A stretch of DNA of 64,000 nucleotides from an uncultured Lachnospiraceae bacterium (GTDB lineage Bacteria > Bacillota > Clostridia > Lachnospirales > Lachnospiraceae), in the NCBI GenBank assembly GCA_900317825.1, contig ONIH01000001.1, positions 1 to 64,000 of the forward strand, in the 5' to 3' direction. How positions within the stretch are numbered: position 1 is the first letter of the stretch; each line of letters begins with the position of its first letter. This document shows, one piece after another, positions 35,078 through 45,375 of this stretch. The notes under the pieces are model-generated. The model did not search any database. It was not told the DNA's origin and was given only the letters and a program-made list of their open reading frames with translations. The position numbers and the translations under genes are program-made.

Positions 35078-38000
35078 ATGGCAAATATTCAGCCTGAATT
35101 AAAAAGAGGCGCAGGCATCCTTCTTCCGGTAAGTTCACTGCCGTCACCTTACGGTATCGGAACCTTCGGAAGAGCAGCCTATGATTTCGTTGATGAACTG
35201 GTTCGTGCCGGACAGTCGTACTGGCAGGTTCTTCCGGTTGGCCCGACGAGTTTCGGAGACAGCCCGTACCAGTCATTTTCTGCATTCGCAGGAAACCCGT
35301 ATTTTATAGATCTGGATACATTGGCTGATGACGGTCTTTTAGACAGAAGCGAGCTGCAGTCGATTGACTGGGGCACAGACGCAGATGACGTCGACTACGC
35401 AAAAATCTACAACAACCGTTATCGTATATTGAAAAAAGCTTATCTGGCATTCCTTTCATCAGATAACAGAAAAGTGGCCGACCGCCGCGGAGACTTCAGA
35501 CAGTTCAGGGAGATAAACTCCGAGTGGCTCAACGACTACGCGCTTTTCATGGCTTTAAAAGACAGAAATGATGGCAGGAGCTGGCAGGAGTGGGATGATG
35601 ATATCAAGCGCAGAAAGCCTGAGATCGTAACTTACTACAAGGACCTGTTGAAAGAGCAGATAGATTTTTACTGCTTCCTGCAGTTCGAGTTCTACAGGCA
35701 GTGGACTCTGCTGAAGAGATACGCAAATAATCACGACATACAGATCATCGGTGATATACCTATATACGTCGCACTCGACTCATCTGATGTATGGTGTAAC
35801 CCAGAGAGCTTCCAGCTCGGTGATAATCTCGCGCCGATAGATGTAGCCGGCTGTCCTCCTGATGCATTTTCAGACTACGGACAGAAGTGGGGCAATCCGC
35901 TCTACGACTGGAAGAAGATGAAGCAGGACGGATTTACCTGGTGGAAAAAGAGAATGGCAGCAGCCGCAAATCTCTATGATATCGTCCGTATCGACCATTT
36001 TCTCGGGGTAGTCAGATACTACAGCATTCCGGCAGACAAGGATCCGGTAGACGGACACTATGAGGAAGGACCTGGGCAGGACTTAACAGACGCTATCTCA
36101 GAGGTCATGGGCGATTCGAAGATCATCGCAGAGGATCTCGGAGTAGTAGTTCCGGGAGTAAAGGACCTGCTCAAAAAGACGGGCTATCCGGGAATGAAGA
36201 TCCTCGAGTTTGCTTTTGACGGAAACCGCGAGAATGAATACCTTCCGCATATGTACGAGAGAAACTGTGTTGTATACAGCGGGACCCATGATAATGAGAC
36301 GCTCAAAGGATACTTCAAGAGCCTGTCGCCAATGGGCTATCAGTACCTTTTGGACTATACAGGGGCAGAGGATGACAAGGGCCTGATCCAGAAGATCTTC
36401 CGTATGGCTTACATGAGCATAGCAGATACGGTGATCCTCCAGATGCAGGACATTCTTGAAAAAGATAATTCAGCCCGTATGAACCTTCCTTCTACCATCG
36501 GAACCAACTGGAGATGGAGAATGACAAAAGGCGAATTCGACGACGAAAAGCAGCAGGAACTCAGAAAGCTGGCAGACACTTACGCCAGAAATGAAAACAG
36601 AAAGGTGAACAAAGGACAGATGGTTGCAGAGACAGTAAAGAAACTTTACAACAAGGACATCAGGAACTGCTCAGACGAGGAGATTTATGTAGCGCTTCTT
36701 CACCTCGTGCGCGACATGGCAGAGGAGAGACGCTCAGACGCCGGAAAGAAGAAAGTTTACTATATTTCGGCAGAGTTCCTTATCGGAAAACTCCTCTCGA
36801 ATAACATGCTTAACCTCGGCATCTTCGAGGATGTGAAAAAAGAACTCGAGGAAAATGGCAAGGACATCTACCGTATCGAGGAGATCGAGAACGAGCCATC
36901 ACTCGGAAACGGCGGACTCGGAAGACTTGCAGCCTGCTTCCTTGACTCTATGGCTTCACTCGGTATCCACGGAGACGGGATCGGAATCAACTATCATCTC
37001 GGACTATTCAAGCAGGTATTTGAGAACAACCTCCAGAAGGAGACTCCGAACCCTTGGATCACAAAGGATTCATGGCTTATAGACAGACAGAAGGAATACA
37101 CTGTAGAGTTCAGATATCATACTGTTCACGCTCATCTGTATGACATCCCGGTTACCGGATATGAGAACAGAACGAACGAGCTGCACCTGTTCGATATCGA
37201 CTCGGTAGACGAGCATATCACCCAGGGCGACGGAATAGATTTTAACAAGGATGATATCGAAAAGAACTTGACACTTTTCTTATATCCTGATGATTCGGAT
37301 GACAAGGGCAGAATGCTCCGTATCTATCAGGAGTACTTCATGGTAAGCGCCGGAGCACAGCTCATCATAGATGAGTGCATCGCCAGAGGATCGAACCTCC
37401 ATGACCTCGCAGACTATGCGGCTATCCAGATAAACGACACGCATCCGTCTATGGTAATCCCTGAGCTTATCAGACTTCTGACACAGAGAGGAATCGATGT
37501 AGATGAGGCTTGCGACATCGTGACAAAGACCTGTGCTTACACGAACCATACGATCCTCGCTGAGGCTCTTGAGACCTGGAACTTCGACTTTATGAACCAG
37601 GTTGTTCCGCAGCTGATGCCTATCATCACGATCCTCGATGCAAAGGTAAAGAATAAGTACAAGGATGCTTCGACCTACATCATCGATGATAACCGTAATG
37701 TACACATGGCTTTCATGGATATCCATTTCAGCCACAGTGTAAACGGAGTTGCATACCTTCACACCGAGATCTTAAAGAACACGGAGCTTCATAATTTCTA
37801 CGAGCTCTATCCTGATAAGTTCAACAACAAGACAAACGGGATCACCTTCCGCAGATGGCTCTTAGACTGCAACCCTGAGCTTACAGAACTTATCGAGTCG
37901 AAGATCGGTGACGGCTTCAAGAAGGATTCAAACGAGCTGAAGAAGCTCATGGACTATGTCGATGATAAAGAGACACTTGAGGCTCTCCGCTCTATAAAGG

Positions 38001-38875
38001 TCCACAATAAAAAGAGATTTGCCGACTACATGAAGACTACCCAGGGCATTGAACTCGATGGACATTCTATCTTCGATGTACAGGTAAAGAGACTTCACGA
38101 GTACAAGAGACAGCAGTTAAACCTCCTGTTCCTTATCCATATGTACTTAGAGATAAAGAGAGGCAGGAAGCCGGTAAGACCTGTCACAGCTATCTTCGGC
38201 GCAAAGGCAGCACCAGCTTACACGATCGCAAAGGACATCATCCATCTGATCCTCTGCATGCAGCAGATCACAGCAAATGATCCTGATGTAGCTCCTTACC
38301 TGAAGGTCGTTATGATCGAGAACTACAACGTCACAGCAGCTTCTATCGTGATCCCGGCAGCCGATGTATCTGAGCAGATCTCACTTGCATCGAAGGAAGC
38401 ATCAGGTACTTCAAATATGAAGTTCATGCTTAACGGCGCCGTAACACTCGGAACCATGGACGGAGCAAACGTAGAGATCGCTGACCTCGTAGGCAAGGAT
38501 AATATCTATACCTTCGGTGAGGATTCACAGACCGTGATCGACAGGTACGCAAGAGGCGATTACAACTCACGCAGCTACTACGAGAAGGATCCTGTCCTCA
38601 AGGAAGCAGTAGACTTCATCGTATCTGATACTGTAAGAAATGTCGGAAACTCAGAGAACCTCGAGAGACTCTACAACGAGCTTCTGAACAAGGACTGGTT
38701 CATGACCTTCCCTGATTTCGAGGACTACTTAAAGACTCGTGAGCAGGTATTTAATGACTTCGAAGACCGCGACGCCTGGGCTAAAAAGTGCCTCGTAAAT
38801 ATCGCAAACGCAGGCTTCTTCTCATCAGACCGTACCATCGACCAGTACGATAGGGAAATCTGGCACACCAGATAA
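35078..38875 (+). CDS. Fused 4-alpha-glucanotransferase / glycogen (maltodextrin) phosphorylase
   Basis: A single 1265-residue frame carrying two enzymes. Residues 1 to about 505 are a complete MalQ (GH77): [19 protein letters not shown], nucleophile Asp306 in RIDHFLG, acid Glu352 in AEDLG and Asp405 in GTHDNE. Residues about 520-1265 are a complete GT35 phosphorylase: [40 protein letters not shown] and PLP lysine 1115 in [10 protein letters not shown]. MalQ rearranges maltodextrins and GlgP cuts glucose-1-phosphate from their ends, so fusion channels one step into the next. The start at 35078 follows GGAGGG; an ATG at 35051 has no ribosome site. It lies upstream of the two-component pair and maltodextrin transporter. 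Confidence 0.95.
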   Translation: MANIQPELKRGAGILLPVSSLPSPYGIGTFGRAAYDFVDELVRAGQSYWQVLPVGPTSFGDSPYQSFSAFAGNPYFIDLDTLADDGLLDRSELQSIDWGTDADDVDYAKIYNNRYRILKKAYLAFLSSDNRKVADRRGDFRQFREINSEWLNDYALFMALKDRNDGRSWQEWDDDIKRRKPEIVTYYKDLLKEQIDFYCFLQFEFYRQWTLLKRYANNHDIQIIGDIPIYVALDSSDVWCNPESFQLGDNLAPIDVAGCPPDAFSDYGQKWGNPLYDWKKMKQDGFTWWKKRMAAAANLYDIVRIDHFLGVVRYYSIPADKDPVDGHYEEGPGQDLTDAISEVMGDSKIIAEDLGVVVPGVKDLLKKTGYPGMKILEFAFDGNRENEYLPHMYERNCVVYSGTHDNETLKGYFKSLSPMGYQYLLDYTGAEDDKGLIQKIFRMAYMSIADTVILQMQDILEKDNSARMNLPSTIGTNWRWRMTKGEFDDEKQQELRKLADTYARNENRKVNKGQMVAETVKKLYNKDIRNCSDEEIYVALLHLVRDMAEERRSDAGKKKVYYISAEFLIGKLLSNNMLNLGIFEDVKKELEENGKDIYRIEEIENEPSLGNGGLGRLAACFLDSMASLGIHGDGIGINYHLGLFKQVFENNLQKETPNPWITKDSWLIDRQKEYTVEFRYHTVHAHLYDIPVTGYENRTNELHLFDIDSVDEHITQGDGIDFNKDDIEKNLTLFLYPDDSDDKGRMLRIYQEYFMVSAGAQLIIDECIARGSNLHDLADYAAIQINDTHPSMVIPELIRLLTQRGIDVDEACDIVTKTCAYTNHTILAEALETWNFDFMNQVVPQLMPIITILDAKVKNKYKDASTYIIDDNRNVHMAFMDIHFSHSVNGVAYLHTEILKNTELHNFYELYPDKFNNKTNGITFRRWLLDCNPELTELIESKIGDGFKKDSNELKKLMDYVDDKETLEALRSIKVHNKKRFADYMKTTQGIELDGHSIFDVQVKRLHEYKRQQLNLLFLIHMYLEIKRGRKPVRPVTAIFGAKAAPAYTIAKDIIHLILCMQQITANDPDVAPYLKVVMIENYNVTAASIVIPAADVSEQISLASKEASGTSNMKFMLNGAVTLGTMDGANVEIADLVGKDNIYTFGEDSQTVIDRYARGDYNSRSYYEKDPVLKEAVDFIVSDTVRNVGNSENLERLYNELLNKDWFMTFPDFEDYLKTREQVFNDFEDRDAWAKKCLVNIANAGFFSSDRTIDQYDREIWHTR

Positions 38876-38904
38876 GCATCTTCAAAAAATTTAATACTTG
38901 TGTT

Positions 38905-38942
38905 AAAATAGGAATGTTGCCGAAAGGCAGCGTTCCTATTTT
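38905..38942 (+). terminator. Terminator of malQ-glgP
   Basis: AAAATAGGAA and TTCCTATTTT form the base of a long stem, TGCC/GGCA with a GAAA tetraloop its tip. A-T symmetry lets it act in both directions. Confidence 0.85.
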
Positions 38943-38959
38943 GTTTATCTGGTTCAGGG

Positions 38960-39135
38960 GGCGTGGCGGACAATCGGGAGGGGGTGACTAGCGGTTTTGC
39001 GTTGTGAGGGAGCGCGCTAGTTACTGCCCGGGTGGCCCGCGGCACAAGCTACCGTTTGGGCCAGAGGGCAGTTAATAGACGCGTGCGACCGAACAGCAAA
39101 ATCGCTGTGGAGCCCCACCCGATGTCTGCCACGCC
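38960..39135. repeat. 176-base imperfect palindrome upstream of the response regulator gene
   Basis: Outer arms GGCGTGGCGGACA (38960-38972) plus ATCGGG pair with CCCGAT plus GTCTGCCACGCC (39118-39135). Next, AGCGGTTTTGC (38990-39000) pairs with GCAAAATCGCT (39096-39106), then the CTAGTTACTGCCC region with GGGCAGTTAATAG, and TGGCCC with GGGCCA at the tip. It is GC-rich, non-coding and has no T-run. It fills the gap between the malQ-glgP terminator and the two-component operon. Confidence 0.75.
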
Positions 39136-39155
39136 ATGACACAAGGAAAACTGGA

Positions 39156-40685
39156 ATGGAAATACTGATAGTAGACGATGAAGCGATAGAGCGCAAGGGG
39201 CTTATAATGCTCCTGAAGCGTGAAAAAATAGATGCACAGATCAGAGAGGCATCGAACGGGAAGCAGGCTCTCGATAAGCTCGAGGAAAAGCCGGCTGACC
39301 TGATGCTTACAGACATAAAAATGCCGTTCATGGACGGACTGGAGCTTACTGATATCTGCTCGAAGAAATACCCGGATATGAGAATGGTCATTTTTTCAGG
39401 ATATGGTGAGTTCGAGTACGCAAGAAAGGCCATGAACAGCGGAGTCACGAACTATATACTGAAGCCTGTCGACCCATCCGAGTTCCACGAGACGATAGAA
39501 AAAGTCACGAAGGAAATGAATGAGGCGGCGATAGAGCATGAGAACCGTGACAGGAGAAGTGACTTTATCTTAGAGCACGTGCTATTAGAGCTTCTGAATG
39601 GAAAGGACCTGGAGACCTTAGATCCTTCCATCAGAAAAATGATACCGGATGGTTTCGCAGAGGACATCACGGTCATGGCACTGCTTTCATTCGACCATGA
39701 TTTCTTCGGTATAAAGTCGGTCAATTTTTCAGATGAGATGAAAAAGAAGACTGGCTTTGATTTCTGGTGCGTAAATATCGACCCGTCGAGCTGTATCTTC
39801 GTGTTCAACGAGGAGATAGAAGACCGCAAGGCTCTGGGAGAAAAGCTGTCTGAGGCAGTCAGGCGGCTCTACGATGAGACAGCGTATGTGGCAGTTTCTG
39901 AGTCTCTCCCTGGCGGACACTCTAACCTGAAGGCACTCGGACGCACTTACGATTCGCTTGAAGCACTGATGGAAAACCGCTTCTACTTAAGCGATGACCA
40001 TGTGTTCCTTGAAGGAGACGAGACGGAGCCGGCAGACATAAATGACATCGATTCTGATGTCCTGATGAAGCAGATAAAGCAGGACATAAATGTAAGAGAT
40101 ATGGTAGGTCTGAGGGTCCACTATGAAAAGCTCTGCGACAAGTACAAAAATAACACCGGATTTTCCCAGGTGTATGTCAAGTTCGTCTTCTCGAACCTGA
40201 TGAAGGAGATATACGATAATCTCCCAAAGGAGGATCAGGGTTCGCTCTCGGCAGATGTAGACAGGCTCTACCGCACGACTGACTTTACCGAGGTCATGAA
40301 TATCCTGGACCGCGGTATCTCGCTTCTCGAGAAAAATTTTGACTTAAATCCGCAGACTTCACACCGTGAGATAGAGACTGTGAAAAAGTACATCTACGAG
40401 CACTATAACGAAGAGCTTTCTACAGAGCTTCTTGCTGAAAAAGTCTACATGGCGCCGAGCTACCTGTCTCATGTGTTTAAAAAAGAGACCGGGCAGAATC
40501 TCTCCAAGTTCATAAAGGCTCTCCGCATGGAAAAGGCAAAGCAGATGCTCGAGGAAACCCATAATAAAATAGTTAATATCAGCTACGCAGTCGGCTACCC
40601 GAACGTGTCGTATTTCTGTCGCAGTTTCCGGGCATACTACGGAGTCAGTCCGCAGCAGTACAGAACAGAAGAGGGCAAGTCATGA
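39156..40685 (+). CDS. AraC-type two-component response regulator (YesN-like)
   Basis: A 509-residue cytoplasmic regulator. The receiver (1-125) has Asp7-Asp8, phosphoacceptor Asp53 in LTDIKMP and Lys103 in ILKPVD. A middle region of about 270 residues follows, then a C-terminal AraC-type double helix-turn-helix (about 405-505: NEELSTELLAEKVYMAPSYL, then SYAVGYPNVSYFCRSFRAYY). It overlaps the kinase gene by four bases (ATGA). Such pairs in Firmicutes usually control an adjacent sugar transporter, here the MdxEFG-like genes. AAGGA lies upstream. Target sites are not identified. Confidence 0.93.
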   Translation: MEILIVDDEAIERKGLIMLLKREKIDAQIREASNGKQALDKLEEKPADLMLTDIKMPFMDGLELTDICSKKYPDMRMVIFSGYGEFEYARKAMNSGVTNYILKPVDPSEFHETIEKVTKEMNEAAIEHENRDRRSDFILEHVLLELLNGKDLETLDPSIRKMIPDGFAEDITVMALLSFDHDFFGIKSVNFSDEMKKKTGFDFWCVNIDPSSCIFVFNEEIEDRKALGEKLSEAVRRLYDETAYVAVSESLPGGHSNLKALGRTYDSLEALMENRFYLSDDHVFLEGDETEPADINDIDSDVLMKQIKQDINVRDMVGLRVHYEKLCDKYKNNTGFSQVYVKFVFSNLMKEIYDNLPKEDQGSLSADVDRLYRTTDFTEVMNILDRGISLLEKNFDLNPQTSHREIETVKKYIYEHYNEELSTELLAEKVYMAPSYLSHVFKKETGQNLSKFIKALRMEKAKQMLEETHNKIVNISYAVGYPNVSYFCRSFRAYYGVSPQQYRTEEGKS

Positions 40686-42403
40686 TATCGTCTCTTCGCC
40701 GTCTTTTCGAAAAAAATTTCCGGGATTCACGGCTGATAAAAAAGATAATGATCATCTACATGACCATAAGCGCCGTGCCTATCCTTTTTCTAGGGATCTT
40801 CCTGATAGTGCAGGAGAGGGGCACGATGCAGCGCCAGCAGACTTCTGCGGTAAGAAGCGCCCTGATGCAGGCGTCATCTTCAGTGACTTCGGACATCAGA
40901 GTCTACAATAACCTCTCGGATTACGTCGCATACAACCAGACTGTCAGTGATGTTCTGACCGGGAGCTATTCGAACAGGTATGAGATGTTCGAGCAGTACG
41001 AAAAGACCATCGATCCTATCCTGGTCGCCCCGTCTTATTTTTCACCTGATATTGAAAAACTGAAGATATACGTCGGAAACGACCTGCCATCACACGGCGT
41101 CACGATCGCTCATCTGGCTGATATAAAAAATAACGCCTGGTACAAGCAGTGCAAAAATTCGCTGAACCAGTCTGTGACCTGGATTATCGACTACAAGTCG
41201 CACAAGATCCGTTCTGTCCGCATCATGCCGCTGATGGAATTAAATGATGTAAGGGCTGTCCTCTATCTCGAGGTAAAGTACGACGCTCTTTTTTCGAGCT
41301 TCAATAACATCTGCCAGGACGGACAGGGCGTTATGATCCTCGACGAGGACGGAAACCGGATATACGAGAGAAGAAACGGGCTTAAAAGCGGCGCCGTGAA
41401 GATCTCTGACATGATCGCGGGAAAGAACAGATCCGGCAATTTTTACATCGAGAGCAGGAAGATACAGGGGCTGCCGCTGACGGTCTATATGTATGGAAAG
41501 CGCAGCTTTGCGGTGACGCAGAATCTGCAGGTCATCGTGATCCTTATGATATATCTGCTGATAGTCATAGCTACGATGCGCATAGCGTCGAGGATGTTCA
41601 AAAGATACGTAGTAAGCGACATAACCAGACTCGAAGAAAATATGCACGAGGTCGAAAAGGGAAACCGTACCCTTATGGTCGTTTCGGATTCAAAGGATGA
41701 GATCGGAGGCCTGATCAGGGGCTTTGGCTCGATGCTTGCGGAGATAAACCGACTGATAAAGGAAAACTACGAGAACAAGCTCTCACTCCGTAAAGCCGAG
41801 ATGAAGGCGCTCCAGGCTCAGATCAACCCTCATTTTTTATATAATTCACTCTCGCTCATAAACTGGAAGGCGATAGAGGCCGGAGCCGATGACATCTCCG
41901 AAGTGACGCTCGCTCTGTCGAGTTTTTACAGGACTTCACTGAACCGCGGCAAAAATGTCCTGACAGTCGAAAAAGAGATCGAGAACGTAAAGAGCTATAT
42001 AAAGATCCAGTCATATATGCACGATAACAGCTTCGACACTGTAATAGATGTGGACGAGGGAATCCTCAAGTATCAGACGCTGAACCTGCTTCTGCAGCCA
42101 CTTGTCGAAAATGCCATCGACCATGGCATAGATATGAAAGAGGACGGCAGGGGCTTTATAAAGATAATCGGACGCCAGACTGCCGATACGATAACGCTTA
42201 CCGTAGAAGACAACGGAGTCGGAATGGACGAGGAGACTGCTCAGAAGATCATCACTTTCAAGAGCAAGGGCTACGGAGTCGCAAATGTAAACCAGCGAAT
42301 AAGATTATTTTACGGCCAACCGTATGGCCTGAAGATAGAAAGCAGTATCGGGAGTGGGACCCATTGCACAGTTACTATACCAAAGGTCTTAAATGAACAT
42401 TGA
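40682..42403 (+). CDS. Sensor histidine kinase (YesM-like, LytS class)
   Basis: A 573-residue membrane kinase. One helix at about residues 20-42 (IMIIYMTISAVPILFLGIFL), an extracellular sensor of about 235 residues, a second helix at about 281-300 (VIVILMIYLLIVIATMRIAS), a HAMP linker, then the His_kinase domain with phosphoacceptor His384 in QINPHFLYNSLSLINW, and an ATPase domain with QPLVENAIDHG, VEDNGVGMD and SKGYGVANVNQRI. It is coupled to the upstream response regulator gene by a four-base overlap. The likely signal is an extracellular maltodextrin or a liganded binding protein, by neighbourhood only. Confidence 0.94.
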   Translation: MISSLRRLFEKNFRDSRLIKKIMIIYMTISAVPILFLGIFLIVQERGTMQRQQTSAVRSALMQASSSVTSDIRVYNNLSDYVAYNQTVSDVLTGSYSNRYEMFEQYEKTIDPILVAPSYFSPDIEKLKIYVGNDLPSHGVTIAHLADIKNNAWYKQCKNSLNQSVTWIIDYKSHKIRSVRIMPLMELNDVRAVLYLEVKYDALFSSFNNICQDGQGVMILDEDGNRIYERRNGLKSGAVKISDMIAGKNRSGNFYIESRKIQGLPLTVYMYGKRSFAVTQNLQVIVILMIYLLIVIATMRIASRMFKRYVVSDITRLEENMHEVEKGNRTLMVVSDSKDEIGGLIRGFGSMLAEINRLIKENYENKLSLRKAEMKALQAQINPHFLYNSLSLINWKAIEAGADDISEVTLALSSFYRTSLNRGKNVLTVEKEIENVKSYIKIQSYMHDNSFDTVIDVDEGILKYQTLNLLLQPLVENAIDHGIDMKEDGRGFIKIIGRQTADTITLTVEDNGVGMDEETAQKIITFKSKGYGVANVNQRIRLFYGQPYGLKIESSIGSGTHCTVTIPKVLNEH

Positions 42404-42440
42404 AAAGCAAAAATGTGACACGTTTCAAAAAACTGTTATA

Positions 42441-42469
42441 TTTACGTGAACGGTCTGTGAAACTATAAT
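42441..42469 (+). promoter_or_regulatory. Promoter of the maltodextrin transporter operon
   Basis: TTTACG (42441-42446), 17-bp spacer, TATAAT (42464-42469). The upstream bases to the kinase stop hold ACACGTTTCA and related AT-rich stretches that could be regulator sites, but no clean repeat. Confidence 0.55.
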
Positions 42470-42541
42470 TATGGATGTAAACAGGAAATGCTTATTAAGG
42501 CCCTAAAAATAAAAGGGGGCCGAGAAGGAGGAAATCTAAGC

Positions 42542-43843
42542 ATGAAGAAGAAAATCGTTAGTTTACTTCTTGCAGCATCCATGGTTGCTACACTTGGTGC
42601 CTGCGGAAGCAGCAAATCAACAGACTCAAGCAGCAAGGCTGACACTTCAGCATCTGCAGATTCTACTGCATCAGCAGAGGATCCGGTACAGACCCTGATC
42701 AAGAACACATCAGGAACTGTAAAGCTTACACTCTGGGTATCAGAGACAGACGCTTATCAGAAGGTCATGAAGGAGATCGTTGATAACTTCAAGAACGAGT
42801 ATAAGGATGTAGATTTCGACATCACTATCGGTTCTGAGTCAGAGGCTAACACAAAGGATGATCTTCTTAAGGATGTAGAGTCAGGCGCTGATGTATTCGC
42901 ATTCGCAGATGACCAGATCAACGAGCTGGTTAAGGCTGGTGCACTTCAGGAAGTATCACAGACTTACACTTATGATCCGAAGGAAGTAGATACAGACGCA
43001 TCTATTAACTCAGCTACAGTAGACGGAAAGCTTTACGCTTACCCTATGACAGCATCAAACGGATACTTCCTCTATTATGATAAGAGCGTTATCCCAGATG
43101 AGGATGCAGGCTCACTCGACAAGATCCTTGCTGACTGCGACAAGGCTGGCAAGACCTTCGGTATGGAGCTTTCAAACGCATGGTACCTCTACAGCTTCTT
43201 CAAGGGTGCTGGACTTGAGGCTACTTTAAATGACGACGGAAAGACAACAGACTGCAACTGGAACTCAAAAGATAACGATCCTACAGGTGCTCAGGTAGCT
43301 GATGCTATCACAACAGCAGCTAAGGACAAGGCTTTCAAGAACCTTGGAAACGACGACCAGATGTCAGCTATCAAGGATGGCAAGATGGCAGCATGTGTAA
43401 ACGGTACATGGTCATCAGGAACTATTTCAGAAGCATGGGGTAAAAACCTCGGAGCTGCTAAGCTTCCTACATTCACATGCAACGGCAAGCAGGTTCAGAT
43501 GGGTTCATTCTCAGGATTCAAGCACATCGGTGTAAATGCTTACTCTAAGCAGCCAGGTTGGTCAATGCTCCTTGCTGAGTACATCACAAACGCTGAGAAC
43601 CAGTCAAAGATCTATGAAGCTACAGGCGAGGGCCCTGCAAACAAGGCTGACCTTGAGAAGGCTTCATCACCAGCTCTTGACGCTCTTAACGCTCAGGCAG
43701 AGTTCGCTAACCCACAGCGTGTAGGCGCTAACTTCTGGACTCCAGGAAACTCACTTGGACAGTCACTTGCAGAAGGTAAGTACTCAGACGCTCAGAAGCT
43801 TCTCGATGATGCTGTAAAGGGAATCACAGCTGAAGTTAAATAA
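42542..43843 (+). CDS. Maltodextrin-type ABC transporter substrate-binding lipoprotein
   Basis: A 433-residue extracellular lipoprotein. Signal peptide with lipobox LGAC, lipid-modified Cys21, then a Ser/Ala/Asp-rich linker (22-48) and a family 1 binding fold resembling MalE/MdxE (TVKLTLWVSETDAYQKVMKE, DVFAFADDQINELVKAGALQ, DGKLYAYPMTASNGYFLYYD). The start follows AAGGAGG; codons from 42488 precede it without a ribosome site. Codon use is highly biased, so it is probably abundant. A terminator lies between it and the permease genes, the usual way to make more binding protein than permease. A mdxE-like role is likely, but the ligand is inferred from the neighbouring malQ-glgP. Confidence 0.9.
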   Translation: MKKKIVSLLLAASMVATLGACGSSKSTDSSSKADTSASADSTASAEDPVQTLIKNTSGTVKLTLWVSETDAYQKVMKEIVDNFKNEYKDVDFDITIGSESEANTKDDLLKDVESGADVFAFADDQINELVKAGALQEVSQTYTYDPKEVDTDASINSATVDGKLYAYPMTASNGYFLYYDKSVIPDEDAGSLDKILADCDKAGKTFGMELSNAWYLYSFFKGAGLEATLNDDGKTTDCNWNSKDNDPTGAQVADAITTAAKDKAFKNLGNDDQMSAIKDGKMAACVNGTWSSGTISEAWGKNLGAAKLPTFTCNGKQVQMGSFSGFKHIGVNAYSKQPGWSMLLAEYITNAENQSKIYEATGEGPANKADLEKASSPALDALNAQAEFANPQRVGANFWTPGNSLGQSLAEGKYSDAQKLLDDAVKGITAEVK

Positions 43844-43873
43844 TTAGTACATAGATTTATAAATGTATGTCAG

Positions 43874-43908
43874 CTGCGGCCGGTATAAAAGCCGACCGCA
43901 GTTTTTTT
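43874..43908 (+). terminator. Intercistronic terminator between binding protein and permease genes
   Basis: CTGCGG, one mismatch and CGG pair with CCG and CCGCAG around a short loop, followed by seven T. It should let only part of the transcripts continue into the permease genes. Confidence 0.85.
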
Positions 43909-43950
43909 GAAAATATCAACGTTTAGAAAAACTAATGAAAGCGAGATTTT

Positions 43951-45375
43951 ATGGAAGAAGATAAGATAAGCCTCCGCCATTACTTTTCCAGTTTTGGCAC
44001 GGCTGTAAAGAACGGGAATATTTTTACCCGCCTCTCCCTTATAATCATGGGTCTCGGTCACTGGGCTAACGGTCAGATAGTAAAGGGCTGCATCGTTACA
44101 GCAGTTGAAGCCATTTTTATCTGGGTCATCTCACTGATCGGCGGAACGTACTGGCCGAAGCTTAATACTCTCGGAACAGTACAGCGTGAGGAAAAATTCG
44201 ATCCTCTGACAATGACAAAGACAGTAAATCATTTCGATAACTCACTTCTGATCCTTCTGTTCAGTATCGTAGGTATCGTGATCGCTTTCTTCTTTGCCAT
44301 CTACTACATCTACAACATCAAGCAGATCTACGAAGTACAGAAGAGAAAAGAAGCTGGACTTCATGTAAATACTTTTAAGGAAGACTGCCGTGAGATGATC
44401 AACGGAAAGTTCTTCATCACTCTTCTCGGACTTCCTACTATCGGTGTTATCTTGGTAAACGTAATTCCTATCGTCTTCATGACCTGTATCGGATTTACGA
44501 ACTATGATATGGATCACCAGCCGCCTACATACCTCTTTACCTGGGTAGGCCTTAGGAACTTTAAGACACTTTTCACCTCATCTGTTTCAGATTCATTCGG
44601 ATATGTATTCATCCGTATCCTTATCTGGACACTGATCTGGGCCATAGTCGCTACATTCACGACATTCTTCGGCGGTATTTTCTTAGCTAAGTTCATCAAC
44701 GATAAGAGAACGAAGCTTCCGGCTATGTGGAGGACTTTCTTCGTCATCACCATCGCCATACCGCAGTTCGTAACCCTCCTTCTCGTTGGAAAAATGTTCG
44801 GAAACAACGGTATCGTAAACGGTATCTGCTCGCAGATCGGACTTACGGGATTTTTACAGGATATAGGTCTGGTATCAAAAGGCTTGGGCTACATACCATT
44901 CCTTTCAAAACCGGGCTGGGCTCACGTGATGATTATCCTGATCAATATCTGGGTCGGTGTCCCTTTTCAGATGCTTTCCGCTACAGGACTTCTGATGAAT
45001 ATCCCGACTGATCAGCTCGAAGCCGCAAAGATCGACGGAGCTTCAGAGAGACAGATATTCTGGAAGATAACCATGCCGTACATCATGTTCGTCATGGGTC
45101 CTTCGCTCGTCACATCTATCATCGCAAACATCAATAACTTCAACGTTATCTACCTGCTGACGACAGACTTCACGACTACAAACATGAAATTCGCCAACTC
45201 CCATGGTAAAGAAGTAGACCTTCTTATCACATGGCTCTTCAACCTGACGAATAACTACTCGAACTTCAAGATGGCTTCGGTAATCGGTATCATTACCTTC
45301 GTTATCTGCGTAGCTCTGACCCTTCTGAGCTTCTCGAAGTTTGTACAGGGTGACAGAGAGGAGGAATTCCAGTAA
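43951..45375 (+). CDS. Maltodextrin ABC transporter permease, MalF-like
   Basis: A 474-residue inner-membrane subunit. An N-terminal extension with extra helices (about 28-60 and 92-118) precedes the MetI-type permease domain, as in MdxF. The ATPase-contact loop (EAA motif) is EAAKIDGASERQIFWKITMP in the last third. It overlaps the next permease gene by one base. The ATPase (MsmK/MdxK-like) is not encoded here, which is common because these importers often share one ATPase located elsewhere. Confidence 0.93.
   Translation: MEEDKISLRHYFSSFGTAVKNGNIFTRLSLIIMGLGHWANGQIVKGCIVTAVEAIFIWVISLIGGTYWPKLNTLGTVQREEKFDPLTMTKTVNHFDNSLLILLFSIVGIVIAFFFAIYYIYNIKQIYEVQKRKEAGLHVNTFKEDCREMINGKFFITLLGLPTIGVILVNVIPIVFMTCIGFTNYDMDHQPPTYLFTWVGLRNFKTLFTSSVSDSFGYVFIRILIWTLIWAIVATFTTFFGGIFLAKFINDKRTKLPAMWRTFFVITIAIPQFVTLLLVGKMFGNNGIVNGICSQIGLTGFLQDIGLVSKGLGYIPFLSKPGWAHVMIILINIWVGVPFQMLSATGLLMNIPTDQLEAAKIDGASERQIFWKITMPYIMFVMGPSLVTSIIANINNFNVIYLLTTDFTTTNMKFANSHGKEVDLLITWLFNLTNNYSNFKMASVIGIITFVICVALTLLSFSKFVQGDREEEFQ

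Noticed and set aside
36570..36660. Artificial join between malQ and glgP
   Set aside because: The frame is continuous with normal codon use and no stop, frameshift or internal ribosome site at the junction; kept as a true fusion, with read checking suggested.
42404..42440. cre (CcpA) site before the maltodextrin operon
   Set aside because: ACACGTTTCA fits only part of the cre consensus and lacks symmetry; the site upstream of malQ-glgP is better.
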